The notes: generated from the letters alone by a model not told the origin. A stretch of 64,000 bases of DNA from Bradyrhizobium viridifuturi (GCF_001238275.1 NZ_LGTB01000012.1:119683-183682); one strand, 5' to 3'. Positions 20,802 through 30,586 are shown, numbered from the stretch's first letter. Made by a program: numbers and translations.

Positions 20802-21209
20802 ATGTTGCTCCGACTCTGTTCCGCCGCGATGCTCGCTTCGTTCGCCTTGATCGGCCCTTTGGCGGGTTCCGTGCAGGCCCAATCCCAACTTCCGCTCGAG
20901 TCGATGCAGATCCGGTCGCTGTACCGGGTGCCTGAGCCGCGCGACGAATTCGTGCGTCAGTGCGCGCCGCATATGCTCGGCCGCTGGGCACATCCCGAAG
21001 CCGTTTGCGGTTGCCTGCACGATCATGCCGCTGCGACGGTGGACGATCCCGATCTCCGCCAGGCGCTGCTGCGCGGGATCAGCGAGACCGGCGTTCCGAC
21101 CATCGAGACTGATTGGGTGCCACCGTCCAAGCAGGGCGAGATCGGCCCGACCTTCACCAAGATCGCCAAGCCGACGCTGCAATGCATGTTCGAGCCGATC
21201 TCGAACTAG
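20802..21209 (+). CDS. Secreted hypothetical protein, 135 residues
   Basis: A signal peptide (LLRLCSAAMLASFALIGPLAGSVQA) precedes a mature domain of about 110 residues with four cysteines (QCAPH, VCGCLH, LQCMF), suggesting disulphides in the periplasm. I do not recognise the family. It follows the 52-residue secreted protein and ends before a Rho-independent terminator. Confidence 0.75.
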   Translation: MLLRLCSAAMLASFALIGPLAGSVQAQSQLPLESMQIRSLYRVPEPRDEFVRQCAPHMLGRWAHPEAVCGCLHDHAAATVDDPDLRQALLRGISETGVPTIETDWVPPSKQGEIGPTFTKIAKPTLQCMFEPISN

Positions 21210-21235
21210 CAATCAGGTCAAAGCCGCGATGAAGG

Positions 21236-21268
21236 AAGCGCCTCGCGACAGCGGGGCGTTTATTTTTT
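21236..21268 (+). terminator. Rho-independent terminator
   Basis: AAGCGCCTCGC and GCGGGGCGTTT pair (with two G-U pairs) around a GACA loop and are followed by ATTTTTT. It ends the plus-strand transcript and overlaps the last codons of the convergent minus-strand gene. Confidence 0.7.
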
Positions 21269-21505
21269 GGCGAGCCGCGGCACGCAGCTGCGGGTACGCA
21301 CTACGCCGTTCTCGCTCAGCTTGGAACCGACGACCTGCTTGATCTGCCCGGCGGGGCACGAGCCGTCATCGACGAAGACGCGTTGACCGACCCTGAGGTC
21401 GACGATGTCACCCTCGCGCATGAAGGACTGCTCTGCGGCAGCGGAGTGAACCATCGCGCCAAGCGCTGCGATGCTGACCAGTGCGACCAGTCCCATGCGC
21501 AACAT
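21260..21505 (-). CDS. Small periplasmic protein (DUF6719-like)
   Basis: 81 residues: a signal peptide (LRMGLVALVSIAALGAMVHSAAA) and a mature domain with DIVDLRVGQRVFVDDGSCPAGQIKQV and a second Cys near the end (RTRSCVPRLAKK), so one disulphide is likely. I believe this corresponds to the DUF6719 family of alphaproteobacteria, but the match is from memory. It lies just downstream of a tiny membrane protein on the same strand (11 bases apart), suggesting cotranscription. Confidence 0.7.
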   Translation of the reverse strand: MLRMGLVALVSIAALGAMVHSAAAEQSFMREGDIVDLRVGQRVFVDDGSCPAGQIKQVVGSKLSENGVVRTRSCVPRLAKK

Positions 21506-21516
21506 CGCAGCCTCCT

Positions 21517-21666
21517 TCACTTGTTCTGGATCTTGAGCCCGTCGGGGCCGACATTGATCTGCAGGCCTTCGGGCTGTTTCTTCGCCTGGTAGAGGTTGTA
21601 GCCGAGCATGCCTGCGATCACGACCAGCGCGCCGATCACGAGATACAGGACGTTGCGATTGGGCAT
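21517..21666 (-). CDS. 49-residue single-TM small protein
   Basis: A short frame with ATG at 21666 and a GGAG site eight bases upstream. The peptide has a polar start (PNRN), one transmembrane helix (VLYLVIGALVVIAGMLGYNLY) and a charged tail containing KKQPEGLQINVGPDGLKIQ. The tail pattern (INVGPDGLKI) resembles a short beta hairpin, and the arrangement is typical of conserved tiny inner-membrane proteins of Bradyrhizobiaceae. Function unknown. Confidence 0.75.
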   Translation of the reverse strand: MPNRNVLYLVIGALVVIAGMLGYNLYQAKKQPEGLQINVGPDGLKIQNK

Positions 21667-21714
21667 CCGGTATCTCCGTAAAGCGGACACTGACTCAACG
21701 AGCGGCGACCTTAG

Positions 21715-23228
21715 TCAGGTGGCTGCGATTCTCCTAGAGCGCGGTGGCTTGGCGGATGCCTTGACGGACATCTTGCGCGTCGCGCGCAGCGCGCTCAACG
21801 TTGTCTTCGCCAGTTGTTCCGCCGCCGCGACGAGTTGCGGAACCGGATGACCGGAGAATCCCAGCACGAAGCCGGGCAGCGGCCGCGCGCGATGATAAGT
21901 CTCGGCGAGCAACCAGCCGCCGACGCCGGCGGCCGTCTTCGCCTGCGCGGCAACCAACGGGTCGGTCGCGGGATCGAGCCGCGCCACGAGATGGAGGCCC
22001 TGCGACGGCACGGGAACCGTAAGCTCGCCCTCCGATGCAGTGGCAAGCGTCGCGGCCAGGACGTCGCGCGCCTCGCGATAGAGTTTTCGTGATTTGCGCA
22101 AGTTCGCGGTGAAGGCGCCGGAGTTCAGCATGTCGGCGACCGCGCCTTCCATCAACGTGCCGGGAAAGCGATCGAGCGCGGCGCGCGCTTCAGTCACCGG
22201 ACCGATCAAGGCCTCGGGCAGGGCGCAGTAACCGATCCGCAATCCCGGAAACAGCGTCTTCGCAAACGTACCCATGTAGATCACGCGGCGCAGATGATCG
22301 ATGCCGGCGAGCGACAGCAGCGGCGCGCCGTCGTAGCGGAACTCGCTGTCGTAATCGTCCTCGAACACGAAGGCGCCGGCATCCCGTGCCCAGTCGAGCA
22401 ACTCGAGCCGCCGCGGCATCGACATCTGTACGCCGAGCGGAAACTGGTGCGATGGCGTGACATAGGCAGCGCGCGCTTGCGACCCGGCCGCGCGCCCCTT
22501 GTCGATGCGCATTCCGGAAGCGTCGACCGGCACCGACACCGGGCGATAGCCGCAATGCTCGATCGCACGCCGCGCCGCGGGATAGCCGGGATCCTCGCAC
22601 CAGACCTGGTCGCCGGGCTTGAGGATGGTCCCGAGCACGATGCGCAGCGCGTGCAGCGTGCCCGACGCCAGCATGATCTGGTCGGGGTCGCAGCGCAGCC
22701 CGCGCGCCGAGAGCAGATGGTCCGATATCGCGGCGCGCAACTCGCCGCTGCCGCGGGGATCGCCGTAGTGCAGGTGCTCGGAGCCGAAGGCGCGCAGCCT
22801 GCGACCGGCAAAGGCGCGGAAGCGCTGCAGCGCGCGCTCATCGATATGGGTGCAGCCGAGCGAGAGCGCGCTGTGCTGCGGCGGCTCGATCTCGATCTTC
22901 GCGCGTCGCTGTGCGCCGGCCCGCGCCGGAATGCGCGCCGCGACGAAGGTGCCGGAGCCTGTGGTTGCCACTGCAAAGCCGTCGGCGATCAGCCGCTCAT
23001 AGGCCGTGGTGACGGCATTGCGGCGAAAGCCGGTCTGCCTGGCGACGCCCGCGACGGCGGCAGCGGCTCGCCCGGCTTCACCAGGCCGCCGACGATGGTG
23101 TGGCACAGCGCCTGATAGAGCCGCTGCTGCGAGGCCGCGCCCGGCGTGACATGCGGGCCGGTGAGGTCGAGCGGCAGTTCGGGCTTGCGCGCCGCGGGCC
23201 TGCGGGAATTGGTCGGAATTTTTCGCAT
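21715..23228 (-). pseudogene. MocR/PdxR-type GntR regulator with aminotransferase-like domain, frameshifted
   Basis: A GntR-family winged helix (start RKIPTNSRRPAARKPELPLD at ATG 23228; RLYQALCHTIVGGLVKPGEPLPPSR) fused to a PLP-dependent aminotransferase-like effector domain (QVWCEDPGYPAARRAIEHCG, TPSHQFPLGVQMSMPRRLEL, FEDDYDSEFRYDG, YMGTFAKTLFPGLRIGY with the PLP lysine). The frame breaks near 23047, inside the DNA-binding domain; adding one G (GCGTCGCC to GCGGTCGCC) restores SR-A-V-ARQTGFRRNAVTTAYERL and a 504-residue protein. It is divergent from a PNPOx-like gene, the classic setting for PLP-homeostasis control. Confidence 0.85.
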
Positions 23229-23301
23229 GGAATTGGTACTATCGCAGACCAAATGAACGGCTACAACTCTGGACGGATTCCAGATTTGACGAGGCTTAAC
23301 C

Positions 23302-24027
23302 GTGACCGAAGGCGCATCCACTCCGTCCTATCCGCTGTCGTCCCGTAACCGGGTCAAGCGCCGCCATGACCGCGGCTTCTACGACCACGCCACCGTGCAC
23401 AAGATCCTCGACGCCTCGATGCTGTGCCATGTCTCCTATGTGATCGACGGCCAGCCCTATTGCACGCCGACGTTCTTCTGGCGCGAAGGCACCAGGCTCT
23501 ACTGGCACGGCTCGAGCGCGAGCCGGATGCTGGAGAACCAATCGGAAGGACAGCGGGTGTGCCTGACCGTCGCCCATCTCGACAGCCTGGTGCTGGCGCG
23601 CTGCGGCTTCAACCACTCGGCCGACTATCGCGCCGTGATGGCGTTCGGGTCGGCCTATCTCGTCACCGATCCCGCAGAGAAGGAGCGGGCCATCGTCGCG
23701 ATGGTCGACCGCTTCTTTCCCGAGCGCACCGCGAGCCTGCGCGCCAGCAACAAGCAGGAGATCAAGGCGACCTCGTTCATCGCGATGGAGATCGAGGAGG
23801 CCTCGGCCAAGGTACGTGCCAAGGGCGTCGCCGATGACGACGAGGATTACGAGTTGCCGATCTACGCCGAGCGCATTCCGGTGCGCACCGTGCTCGGCGC
23901 GCCCGAACCGTGCCCGCGACTGCTCGACGGCGTGACGCGGCCGAAGACGCTCGATGGTTATTCCGAAGGCCGTCTGCTCGAAGATGCATTGCGGGATGCC
24001 TATTTTGCGCAATACCCCGCGGATTGA
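23302..24027 (+). CDS. Pyridoxamine 5'-phosphate oxidase-like flavin protein
   Basis: 241 residues with a split-barrel FMN-binding fold of the Pyridox_ox_2 type: an N-terminal HDRGFYDHATVHKILDASMLCHVSYV, then QPYCTPTFFWREGTRLYWHGS and SRMLENQSEGQRVCLTV. The fold serves FMN-dependent oxidases and some heme or F420 proteins, so activity on pyridoxamine phosphate is not certain. It is divergent from the MocR regulator across a 73-base gap, so it is probably the regulated gene. The ATG/GTG choice at 23302 fits family length. Confidence 0.87.
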   Translation: MTEGASTPSYPLSSRNRVKRRHDRGFYDHATVHKILDASMLCHVSYVIDGQPYCTPTFFWREGTRLYWHGSSASRMLENQSEGQRVCLTVAHLDSLVLARCGFNHSADYRAVMAFGSAYLVTDPAEKERAIVAMVDRFFPERTASLRASNKQEIKATSFIAMEIEEASAKVRAKGVADDDEDYELPIYAERIPVRTVLGAPEPCPRLLDGVTRPKTLDGYSEGRLLEDALRDAYFAQYPAD

Positions 24028-24081
24028 AATCAGGCTACGCTGCGGCTCCCGCCTGTTCTGACTTCCCCATGGAGCTGCCGA

Positions 24082-25358
24082 ATGACTGCCGAGACGCAAC
24101 AACGAATCCTTAGCGCCGTTGACGAGGGATTCGATGCGCAGCTTGCGACGACGCAGGCCTTTGTCGCGATTCCCTCGACCCGCGGCGCCGAGGGGCCGTG
24201 CCAGGACATGATCGGCGACCTCCTGCGCGAGCGCCGCTATGAGGTCGACGACTGGCACATCGATCTCGACGAGCTCAGGGATCTGCGCGGCTTCGGCCCG
24301 ATCGAGCACGATTTCTCCAAGGCGCGCTCGGTGGTCGGTACCTACCGCCCCGCGACCAATTCCGGCAAATCGCTGATCCTGCAGGGCCACTGCGACGTGG
24401 TGCCGACCGGTCCGCTGGAGATGTGGGAGACGCCGCCGTTCTCGCCTGTGATCAAGGACGGCAGGATGTATGGCCGCGGCGCCTGCGACATGAAGTCCGG
24501 CACCATCGCCGCGCTCTATGCGCTGGATGCGATCAAGAAGGCCGGCCTGAAGCCGACGGCGCGGATCCACTTCCAGTCCGTGATCGAGGAGGAGAGCACC
24601 GGTGTCGGCGCGCTCTCGACCTTGCAGCGCGGCTATCGCGCCGATGCCTGCTTCATCCCGGAGCCGACCAACGGCAAGATGATCCGCTCGCAGGTCGGCG
24701 TGATCTGGTTTCGCCTGAAGGTGCGCGGCTTCCCGGTGCATGTGTTCGAGGCCGGCGCCGGCTCGAACGCGATCATGGCGGCGTATCATCTGGTGCATGC
24801 GCTGGAGAAGCTCGAGATCGCCTGGAACGAGCGCGCCAAGGCCGACCGCCATTTCAAGGACGTCAATCACCCGATCAACTTCAATCCGGGCATCATCAAG
24901 GGCGGCGACTGGGCTTCCAGCGTGCCGGCCTGGTGCGATGTCGATTGCCGTATCGCGGTCTTGCCGGGCTGGTCGATCGCCGAATGCCAGAAGGAGATCC
25001 TGGCCTGCGTGTCGGCTGCGGCGCGCGACCATCGCTTCCTGTCCAACAATCCGCCGCAGGTGGAATGGTCGGGCTCCTGTCGGAAGGCTACGAGCTGGTG
25101 AACTCTGAGGCCCCGGAAGCTGCCTTCGCCAAGGCACATCAGGCGGTCTATGGCGGAGCAGTCGAAGATCGCGCCTTCACCGCGCTGACAGACACGCGGT
25201 TCTACGGCCTGAACTACGACATCCCAAGCCTCTGCTTCGGCGCCAGCGGCGCGGCGATGCACGGCTTCAACGAATATGTCGAGCTGGACTCGCTGCGGAA
25301 AGCGACCAAGGCCATGGCGCTGTTCGTCGCGGAATGGTGCGGGGTGGAGAAGGCGTAG
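24082..25358 (+). pseudogene. M20 peptidase (ArgE/DapE family), frameshifted
   Basis: A metal-dependent amidohydrolase of the acetylornithine deacetylase/succinyl-diaminopimelate desuccinylase family. Zinc ligands are visible in LQGHCDVVPTG, YGRGACDMKSG and VIEEESTGVGAL; the C-terminal part reads GLNYDIPSLCFGASGAAMHGFNEYV. The frame breaks near 25075: GGCTCCTG instead of the expected GGCTTCCTG, so the first frame stops at 25101 and the true tail (LSEGYELVNSEAPE onward) continues in the next. One T restores 425 residues. The substrate is unknown; it precedes the kyn operon but is separated by 160 bases. Confidence 0.85.
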
Positions 25359-25519
25359 CCTTTCTGCATTGCGGGCCCGCCGCGCTATAGCTCCGTTTGC
25401 CGGGGAGGGATCGGGCGCGGGTCAACCAGATGCTTTAGGTTTAAAATAAAGGCTGGGCGAACAGCTCCGCCGGTGGCAAAATGGCGTCCGATCGACGGCG
25501 AATCTTCGGGGGAGCCACG

Positions 25520-26329
25520 ATGCGCGATTGGGATGATGCCTACGCCAATTCGGCCCACGTGCCGGGGTCGGATGCGCTGCCGGCGCGGTGGGCGGAGCGG
25601 GCGGCGGCCTATCGCGCCAGACTTAAATCATTCAAGCCGGATATTGCCTACGGATCGGCAGAGCGGCAGCGCCTCGACCTGATCCTGCTGGACGGCGACA
25701 GCAAAGGTCTCGTCGTCTTCGTGCATGGCGGGTACTGGATGCGCTTCGACAAATCGTCATGGACAGACCTTGCGGAAGGCGCGCGAAGCCACGGCTGGAC
25801 GGTGGCGCTGCCAAGTTACACGCTGGCGCCGGCTGCGCGCATCTCCGACATCACGGCCGAGATCGCGGCCGCGATTGCCTTGGCCGCGGGCGAGGTCTCC
25901 GGGCCGATAAGATTGGCCGGCCATTCCGCAGGCGGCCATCTGGTTACGCGCATGCTGTGCGACGACGGCCGTCTCGAACCTGAGGTCTACGACAGGATCG
26001 TGGGGACGCTGTCGATCAGCGGTCTGCACGACCTGCGGCCGCTCCTGAAGACCGCGATGAACCAGACGCTCCGGATGGACATGGATGAAGCAGCGCGCGA
26101 AAGCGCCGCCTTGCATCTGCCACGGGGCAAGTCGCCGCTGACCACCTGGGTCGGCGGCAGCGAGCGCCCCGAGTTCATCCGTCAGGCAGAGCTGATGGCC
26201 AACATCTGGACCGGGTTCGACGTGCCCACGCACCTCGTCGTCGACCCCGGGCATAACCATTTTACTGTCGTCGATGGGCTGAAGGATCCATCCTCTGCCA
26301 TCACGAGGCGCCTTCTGGGCTTTGCTTGA
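25520..26329 (+). CDS. kynB: Kynurenine formamidase (arylformamidase, hydrolase fold)
   Basis: 269 residues with an alpha/beta hydrolase fold that hydrolyses N-formylkynurenine to kynurenine. Motifs are the oxyanion [13 protein letters not shown] and the nucleophile elbow [10 protein letters not shown], with a late His in [13 protein letters not shown]. This is the esterase-type enzyme (AFMID-like) rather than the metal-dependent KynB fold, so the symbol reflects function. The ATG at 25520 follows a GGGGGAG site; the longer frame from 25481 is less likely. It is first of the set with tryptophan dioxygenase and kynureninase. Confidence 0.87.
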   Translation: MRDWDDAYANSAHVPGSDALPARWAERAAAYRARLKSFKPDIAYGSAERQRLDLILLDGDSKGLVVFVHGGYWMRFDKSSWTDLAEGARSHGWTVALPSYTLAPAARISDITAEIAAAIALAAGEVSGPIRLAGHSAGGHLVTRMLCDDGRLEPEVYDRIVGTLSISGLHDLRPLLKTAMNQTLRMDMDEAARESAALHLPRGKSPLTTWVGGSERPEFIRQAELMANIWTGFDVPTHLVVDPGHNHFTVVDGLKDPSSAITRRLLGFA

Positions 26330-26357
26330 GGCAGGGGATCGATCGAGAGGATGTGTC

Positions 26358-27197
26358 ATGAGCAGCAACGACTACGATCCCGCGGTCGAGGGCGCCGAGA
26401 CCGATTTCGCCCGGAAAATGTCGTACAGCGACTATCTGCAACTCGATGCGCTGCTCGGCGCCCAGCATCCGATTTCGGATGCGCATGATGAGATGCTCTT
26501 CATCATCCAGCATCAAACCTCCGAACTGTGGATGCGGCTCGCCATCCACGAGCTCCGGGCCGCCCGCCACGCCATCGCCCGCGAAGAGGTGTCGCCGGCG
26601 ATGAAGATGCTCGCGCGCGTCTCCCGCATCTTCGAGCAGTTGAACAATGCCTGGGACGTGCTGCGGACCATGACGCCCAGCGAATATACCCATTTCCGCT
26701 CGCGGCTGGGACAATCCTCGGGCCTCCAGTCGTATCAGTACCGGCTGATCGAGTATCTGCTTGGCAATCGCAATGGCGCGATGTTGAAGCCGCACGCACA
26801 TGACCCCGAGGTGACGGCCTTGCTCAAGACCGAGCTTGCGACGCCGAGCCTTTATGACGAGGTGCTCCGGCTTGCCGACCGCAAGGGGCTCACGATGCCC
26901 GCGGCCGTCCTGTCACGCGACGTCCATGAGACCCATCACTTCGACGAGGGTGTGATGCAAGCCTGGCGCCGTGTCTACGAAGCTCCCGAAGCCAATTGGA
27001 TGCTCTATGAGCTCGCCGAGAAGCTGGTCGACTTCGAGGATTATTTCCGCCGCTGGCGCTTCAATCACGTGACGACGGTGGAACGCGTGATCGGCTTCAA
27101 GCGCGGCACCGGCGGTACCGGTGGGGTCAGCTATCTCAAGCGGATGCTCGAGGTCGAGCTGTTTCCCGAACTGTGGCGTGTCCGGACCGTCCTCTAG
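26358..27197 (+). CDS. kynA: Tryptophan 2,3-dioxygenase
   Basis: A 279-residue heme dioxygenase that opens the indole ring of tryptophan to N-formylkynurenine. Family motifs include [59 protein letters not shown], and [28 protein letters not shown], which contains the heme-ligand His. Length is normal. It begins 28 bases after kynB and ends 10 bases before kynU, so the three form an operon giving anthranilate and alanine from tryptophan. I chose ATG 26358 over 26322 because the upstream codons belong to the tail of kynB's region. Confidence 0.95.
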   Translation: MSSNDYDPAVEGAETDFARKMSYSDYLQLDALLGAQHPISDAHDEMLFIIQHQTSELWMRLAIHELRAARHAIAREEVSPAMKMLARVSRIFEQLNNAWDVLRTMTPSEYTHFRSRLGQSSGLQSYQYRLIEYLLGNRNGAMLKPHAHDPEVTALLKTELATPSLYDEVLRLADRKGLTMPAAVLSRDVHETHHFDEGVMQAWRRVYEAPEANWMLYELAEKLVDFEDYFRRWRFNHVTTVERVIGFKRGTGGTGGVSYLKRMLEVELFPELWRVRTVL

Positions 27198-27207
27198 GCG
27201 AGGTGTC

Positions 27208-28421
27208 ATGATTGAAGCGAAATCGCAACTGCGCGTCTACGACGACACCAAGCAATGTTCCATTTGCCCGCTGATGTCATCTATCTTGACGGCAACTCGC
27301 TTGGTGCGTTGCCGCTGGGCGTTGCCGAACGCGTTGCGCATGTCATCACGTCAGAGTGGGGCGATGAGCTCATTCGGGCCTGGAACAGCGCCGGCTGGTA
27401 CGTGCAGCCGCGCCGCGTGGGCGACCGCATCGCTCGCCTGATCGGCGCCGCGCCCGGCACGGTGATGATCGGCGACACGCTGTCGCTCAAAGTCTATCAG
27501 GCGCTTGCGGCTGCGCTCGAGATGAACCAGGAGCGCAAGGTCGTTCTGTCCGATGTCGGCAATTTCCCGACCGATCTCTATATGGCGGAAGGGCTGATCG
27601 CCACGCTCGGGCGCGGCCATCAATTGCGGCTGGTAGCCCCGGAGGAGGTCGAGCCATCGCTGTCGGACGACATTGCGGTGCTCTATTTGACGGAGGTCGA
27701 CTACCGCACCGGCCGTCGCCACGACATGCGGACCCTGACCGCGAAGGCGCATGCGCTCGGCATCGTCACGGTCTGGGATCTCGCCCATTCGGCCGGCGCG
27801 CTGCCGGTCGATCTCGCCGGCGTCGGCGCCGATTTCGCCGCCGGCTGCACCTACAAATATCTGAACGCGGGCCCCGGCGCGCCGGCCTTCCTTTACGTCG
27901 CGCCGCAGCATGCCGATCAGGCGCGCGCCGCGTTGTCTGGCTGGATGGGGCACGCAAAGCCGTTCGCCTTCGATCTCGGTTATCAACCTGCCGGCGGCGT
28001 CGAGCGCATGCGTGTCGGCACACCGCCGGTGCTGGCGATGGCCGCGCTGGAGGCATCGCTCGACATCTGGGATCGTGTCGATATGAGCGAAGTCCGCGCA
28101 CGCTCGCTCGCGCTCGGCGACTTGCTGATAGCCGAGATCGCGCGACGCTGTCCGTCGCTGAGGCTGATAACGCCAAGGACGCATGCGCAGCGCGGGTCGC
28201 AAGTGTCCTTCGCCTTCGCCGGCGGATATGCCGCCATGCAGGCGCTGATTGCCCGCGGCGTGATCGGTGACTTCCGGGCGCCTGACATCATGCGGTTCGG
28301 GATCACGCCGCTCTATATCGGCGAGGCCGAGTTGCTGAAGGCCGCCGAGATCATCGAGGAGGTGATCATTGGCGAGGTGTGGCGCCGGCAAGAGTATCAG
28401 GTCGTGAATGCAGTGACGTGA
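27208..28421 (+). pseudogene. kynU: Kynureninase, frameshifted at its N terminus
   Basis: A PLP enzyme cleaving kynurenine to anthranilate and alanine. Conserved regions are YLDGNSLGALPLG, WNSAGWYVQP, VLSDVGNFPTDLY, TVWDLAHSAGALPVDL and the PLP-lysine segment GCTYKYLNAGPGAPAFLYV. The natural start is ATG 27208 (IEAKSQLRVYDDTKQ), but the frame breaks at about 27256: CAATGTTCC should read CAA(C/T)TGTTCC. A spurious ATG created at the break (27255) opens the remaining 388 residues. Restored length is 404. If translated from that internal ATG the protein would miss the first 16 residues; its activity is hard to predict. Confidence 0.9.
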
Positions 28422-28466
28422 GCGACGAGCGTTGCCCCGAAGCCTCATGGTGTCTGCGGTGAGCAA

Positions 28467-29255
28467 TCATGGGTGCCGCGACCACAACGCATTGACGATC
28501 GCATCGAGCCCATCGGTCAGCGCGGCGGGGCCGGGCTGCAGAATGATCGGCGACTTGATCTCGACGATGCGATCGTTGCGGACGGCCGGAATGTCGCTCC
28601 AGCCGTCACGAGCCCTGATGCGGTCGGCCACGACCTTCTTGCCGCACCAAGATGCCAGGATCACGTCGGGCATCGCCGCGCGCACGGCATCAGGGGTGAC
28701 GATGCGATCCTTGGCAGCCTTGTGCGCGCGCAGATGCGGCAGCGCGTCCGCGCCGCCGGCGATCTCGATCAGTTCGGACACCCAGCCGATGCCGCTGATC
28801 AGCGGCTCGTCCCATTCCTCGAAGTAGACTTTTGGCCGCGGTGCCGGACGTGGCGTTGCCGCGATCGCGGCCAGCCGTTGTTCGAGGCTTTGCGCGAGCC
28901 GTGCGGCGCGATCGGCGGCGCCGACCATCGCACCGAGGCTGCGGATCATCGCAAGGATGCCGGCGACGTCGCGCTGATTGAAGACATGGACGGCGATGCC
29001 GGCACGCACGAGATCGGCGACGATGTCGGCCTGCAAATCGGAGAAGGCGAGCACCAGATCCGGATCGAGCGCCAGGATCTTTGGAATGTCGGCGGAGATG
29101 AAGGCAGACACCCGCGGCTTCTCGCGGCGGACCCGCGGCGGGCGCACCGCGTAGCCGGAGACGCCGACGATGCGGTCCTGCTCGCCGAGCAGATAGAGCG
29201 TCTCGACCGTCTCCTCGGTCAGGCAGACGATCCGGCGGGGAGGGAAGTCGCGCAT
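28467..29255 (-). CDS. Cobalamin/iron-siderophore binding protein (BtuF-like), no leader
   Basis: 262 residues of the helical-backbone solute-binding family (BtuF/FecB). Motifs: RIVCLTEETVETLYLLGEQDRIVGVS at the N terminus, ILALDPDLVLAFSDLQADIVADLV, GADALPHL, and a late VILASWCGKKV. I see no signal peptide from ATG 29255; the longer frame to 29330 adds only a basic non-signal segment. It therefore may be cytoplasmic and act as a cobalamin or corrinoid-handling protein rather than an ABC receptor; no permease genes lie near. It converges with the kyn operon. Confidence 0.8.
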   Translation of the reverse strand: MRDFPPRRIVCLTEETVETLYLLGEQDRIVGVSGYAVRPPRVRREKPRVSAFISADIPKILALDPDLVLAFSDLQADIVADLVRAGIAVHVFNQRDVAGILAMIRSLGAMVGAADRAARLAQSLEQRLAAIAATPRPAPRPKVYFEEWDEPLISGIGWVSELIEIAGGADALPHLRAHKAAKDRIVTPDAVRAAMPDVILASWCGKKVVADRIRARDGWSDIPAVRNDRIVEIKSPIILQPGPAALTDGLDAIVNALWSRHP

Positions 29256-29400
29256 CGCGGACGGTATGCAGACTCGCCAAGGGTTGTCACGGCGCCATGA
29301 CGTCATCCGCTTGATTACCTCGGAGGTCATTGCCCGGCCCGGTCAGGCAATCCATCATGCCGGCACGAACCTCGAAGAAGGCCACAAGCAGGGAGTGCCC

Positions 29401-29799
29401 ATGACGCCGCTCGAAAAGATCCAGTCGATGAAGATGCCGTTTGCGGAACTGAAGGGCGTCACCTTCACCGAGGCTGGGCAGGATCGCGTGGTCGCGAAGA
29501 TGGTGGTGCGACCGGACCTCTGCACCCTCCGGAACACGATTCATGGCGGCGCGGTGATGGCTTTTGCGGACTCGGTCGGCGCCGCTGCCACCGTGATCAA
29601 CCTGCCTGAGGATGCCAAGGGCACCACGACGCTGGAGAGCAAGACCAACTTCATCGGCGGCGCCAAGGAGGGGAGCACTGTGATCGCCACGGCGACGCCG
29701 GTTCACCGGGGCCGGCGGACCCAGGTCTGGCAGACAAGGCTGGAGACCGAAGACGGCAAGCTGGTCGCCGTGGTTACGCAAACGCAATTGGTATTATGA
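29401..29799 (+). CDS. PaaI/YbgC-like hotdog thioesterase
   Basis: 132 residues with the hotdog-fold thioesterase signature LRNTIHGGAVMAFADSVGAAAT (the HGG motif) and the TTLESKTNFIGGAKEGSTVIA strand pair typical of the PaaI-like 4HBT family. It hydrolyses acyl- or aryl-CoA thioesters; the specific substrate is unknown. The ATG at 29401 starts a normal-length protein; the upstream open frame to 29266 is non-coding. It is divergent from the BtuF-like gene and followed by a terminator. Confidence 0.87.
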   Translation: MTPLEKIQSMKMPFAELKGVTFTEAGQDRVVAKMVVRPDLCTLRNTIHGGAVMAFADSVGAAATVINLPEDAKGTTTLESKTNFIGGAKEGSTVIATATPVHRGRRTQVWQTRLETEDGKLVAVVTQTQLVL

Positions 29800-29804
29800 T
29801 GAGG

Positions 29805-29834
29805 CAATGATGTGATTTTCAGATCACATCATTG
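29805..29834 (+). terminator. Perfect hairpin, probable terminator
   Basis: CAATGATGTGAT and ATCACATCATTG form a perfect 12-base-pair stem around a TTTCAG loop, followed by TTTACTT. It starts a few bases after the thioesterase stop. The U-tract is short, and the same AT-rich dyad could bind a repressor. Confidence 0.6.
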
Positions 29835-29939
29835 TTTACTTAAATGAATCTTGATGCTTGAATTATATGGTGCGGCGCACAATATAGAGCAGGTTAGGGA
29901 GTCGACGCCTCCTCGAGGGCCACCAAGAGGAGTTATGAA

Positions 29940-30563
29940 ATGAACCACGATTCCATCAGTTCGACATCTGCTCGGGGCACCGTGCGGACGTTGAGCCAGC
30001 AGGAGGAGCTTCCTCTGCTGCGCGATCATTTGCTGAGACTGGATCGAACCAGCCGTCATGATCGCTTTCATGGCTTCATCGACGACAGTTTCATCCGCCG
30101 CTATGCCGAGCGCTGCGCCAACGACGGAACGGTCATCATCGCCTATTTCGAGGATGGCGTGGTCCGCGGTGCGGCCGAGCTGCATCCGCCGGAGCAGTCG
30201 CCGGATGCGCAGCCCGAGATCGCCTTCAGCGTCGAGCGGTCGGCGCGGCGCAAGGGCGTCGGCAGCACGCTGTTCCGCAAGCTGATCGCCGAGGCGCATG
30301 CCAAGGGCTACACCGGCCTGCGCATCACCACCGGCGCGCAGAACGACGCAATGCGAGCGCTCGCCACCAAGTTCGGTGCGCAACTGACCTTCCGTCACGG
30401 AGAATCCACCGGCAGCATCGACCTGACCGAACAGCGCCAGTCCGAGCCAGCACCGGCGATCGTGCCCGTGACGCCGGTCGCGGCCGCGCGCGCGCTCGTC
30501 GACATGAACCGCGCCTATTGGCGAATGGTGATGCAGATGTCCGGCTGGGGTCGGGCCGCCTGA
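29940..30563 (+). CDS. GNAT family N-acetyltransferase
   Basis: 207 residues. The acetyl-CoA binding core is clear: IAYFEDGVVRGAAELHP (strands), EIAFSVERSARRKGVGSTLFRKLIAEA with the R-x-K-G-V-G-S loop, and GLRITTGAQNDAMRALATKFG. The last 40 residues after the domain (PAPAIVPVTPVAAARALV...) form a Pro/Ala-rich linker and short amphipathic helix of unknown role. The upstream region holds AAGAGGAG before the ATG. It is followed by a strong Rho-independent terminator. Substrate unknown. Confidence 0.9.
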   Translation: MNHDSISSTSARGTVRTLSQQEELPLLRDHLLRLDRTSRHDRFHGFIDDSFIRRYAERCANDGTVIIAYFEDGVVRGAAELHPPEQSPDAQPEIAFSVERSARRKGVGSTLFRKLIAEAHAKGYTGLRITTGAQNDAMRALATKFGAQLTFRHGESTGSIDLTEQRQSEPAPAIVPVTPVAAARALVDMNRAYWRMVMQMSGWGRAA

Positions 30564-30586
30564 AGCTGAGATCTCACGTCAAACGT

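Noticed and set aside
27255..28421. Programmed frameshifting or alternative start in kynU
   Set aside because: No slippery heptamer or downstream structure is evident, and the pattern matches seven other single-base losses in the window.
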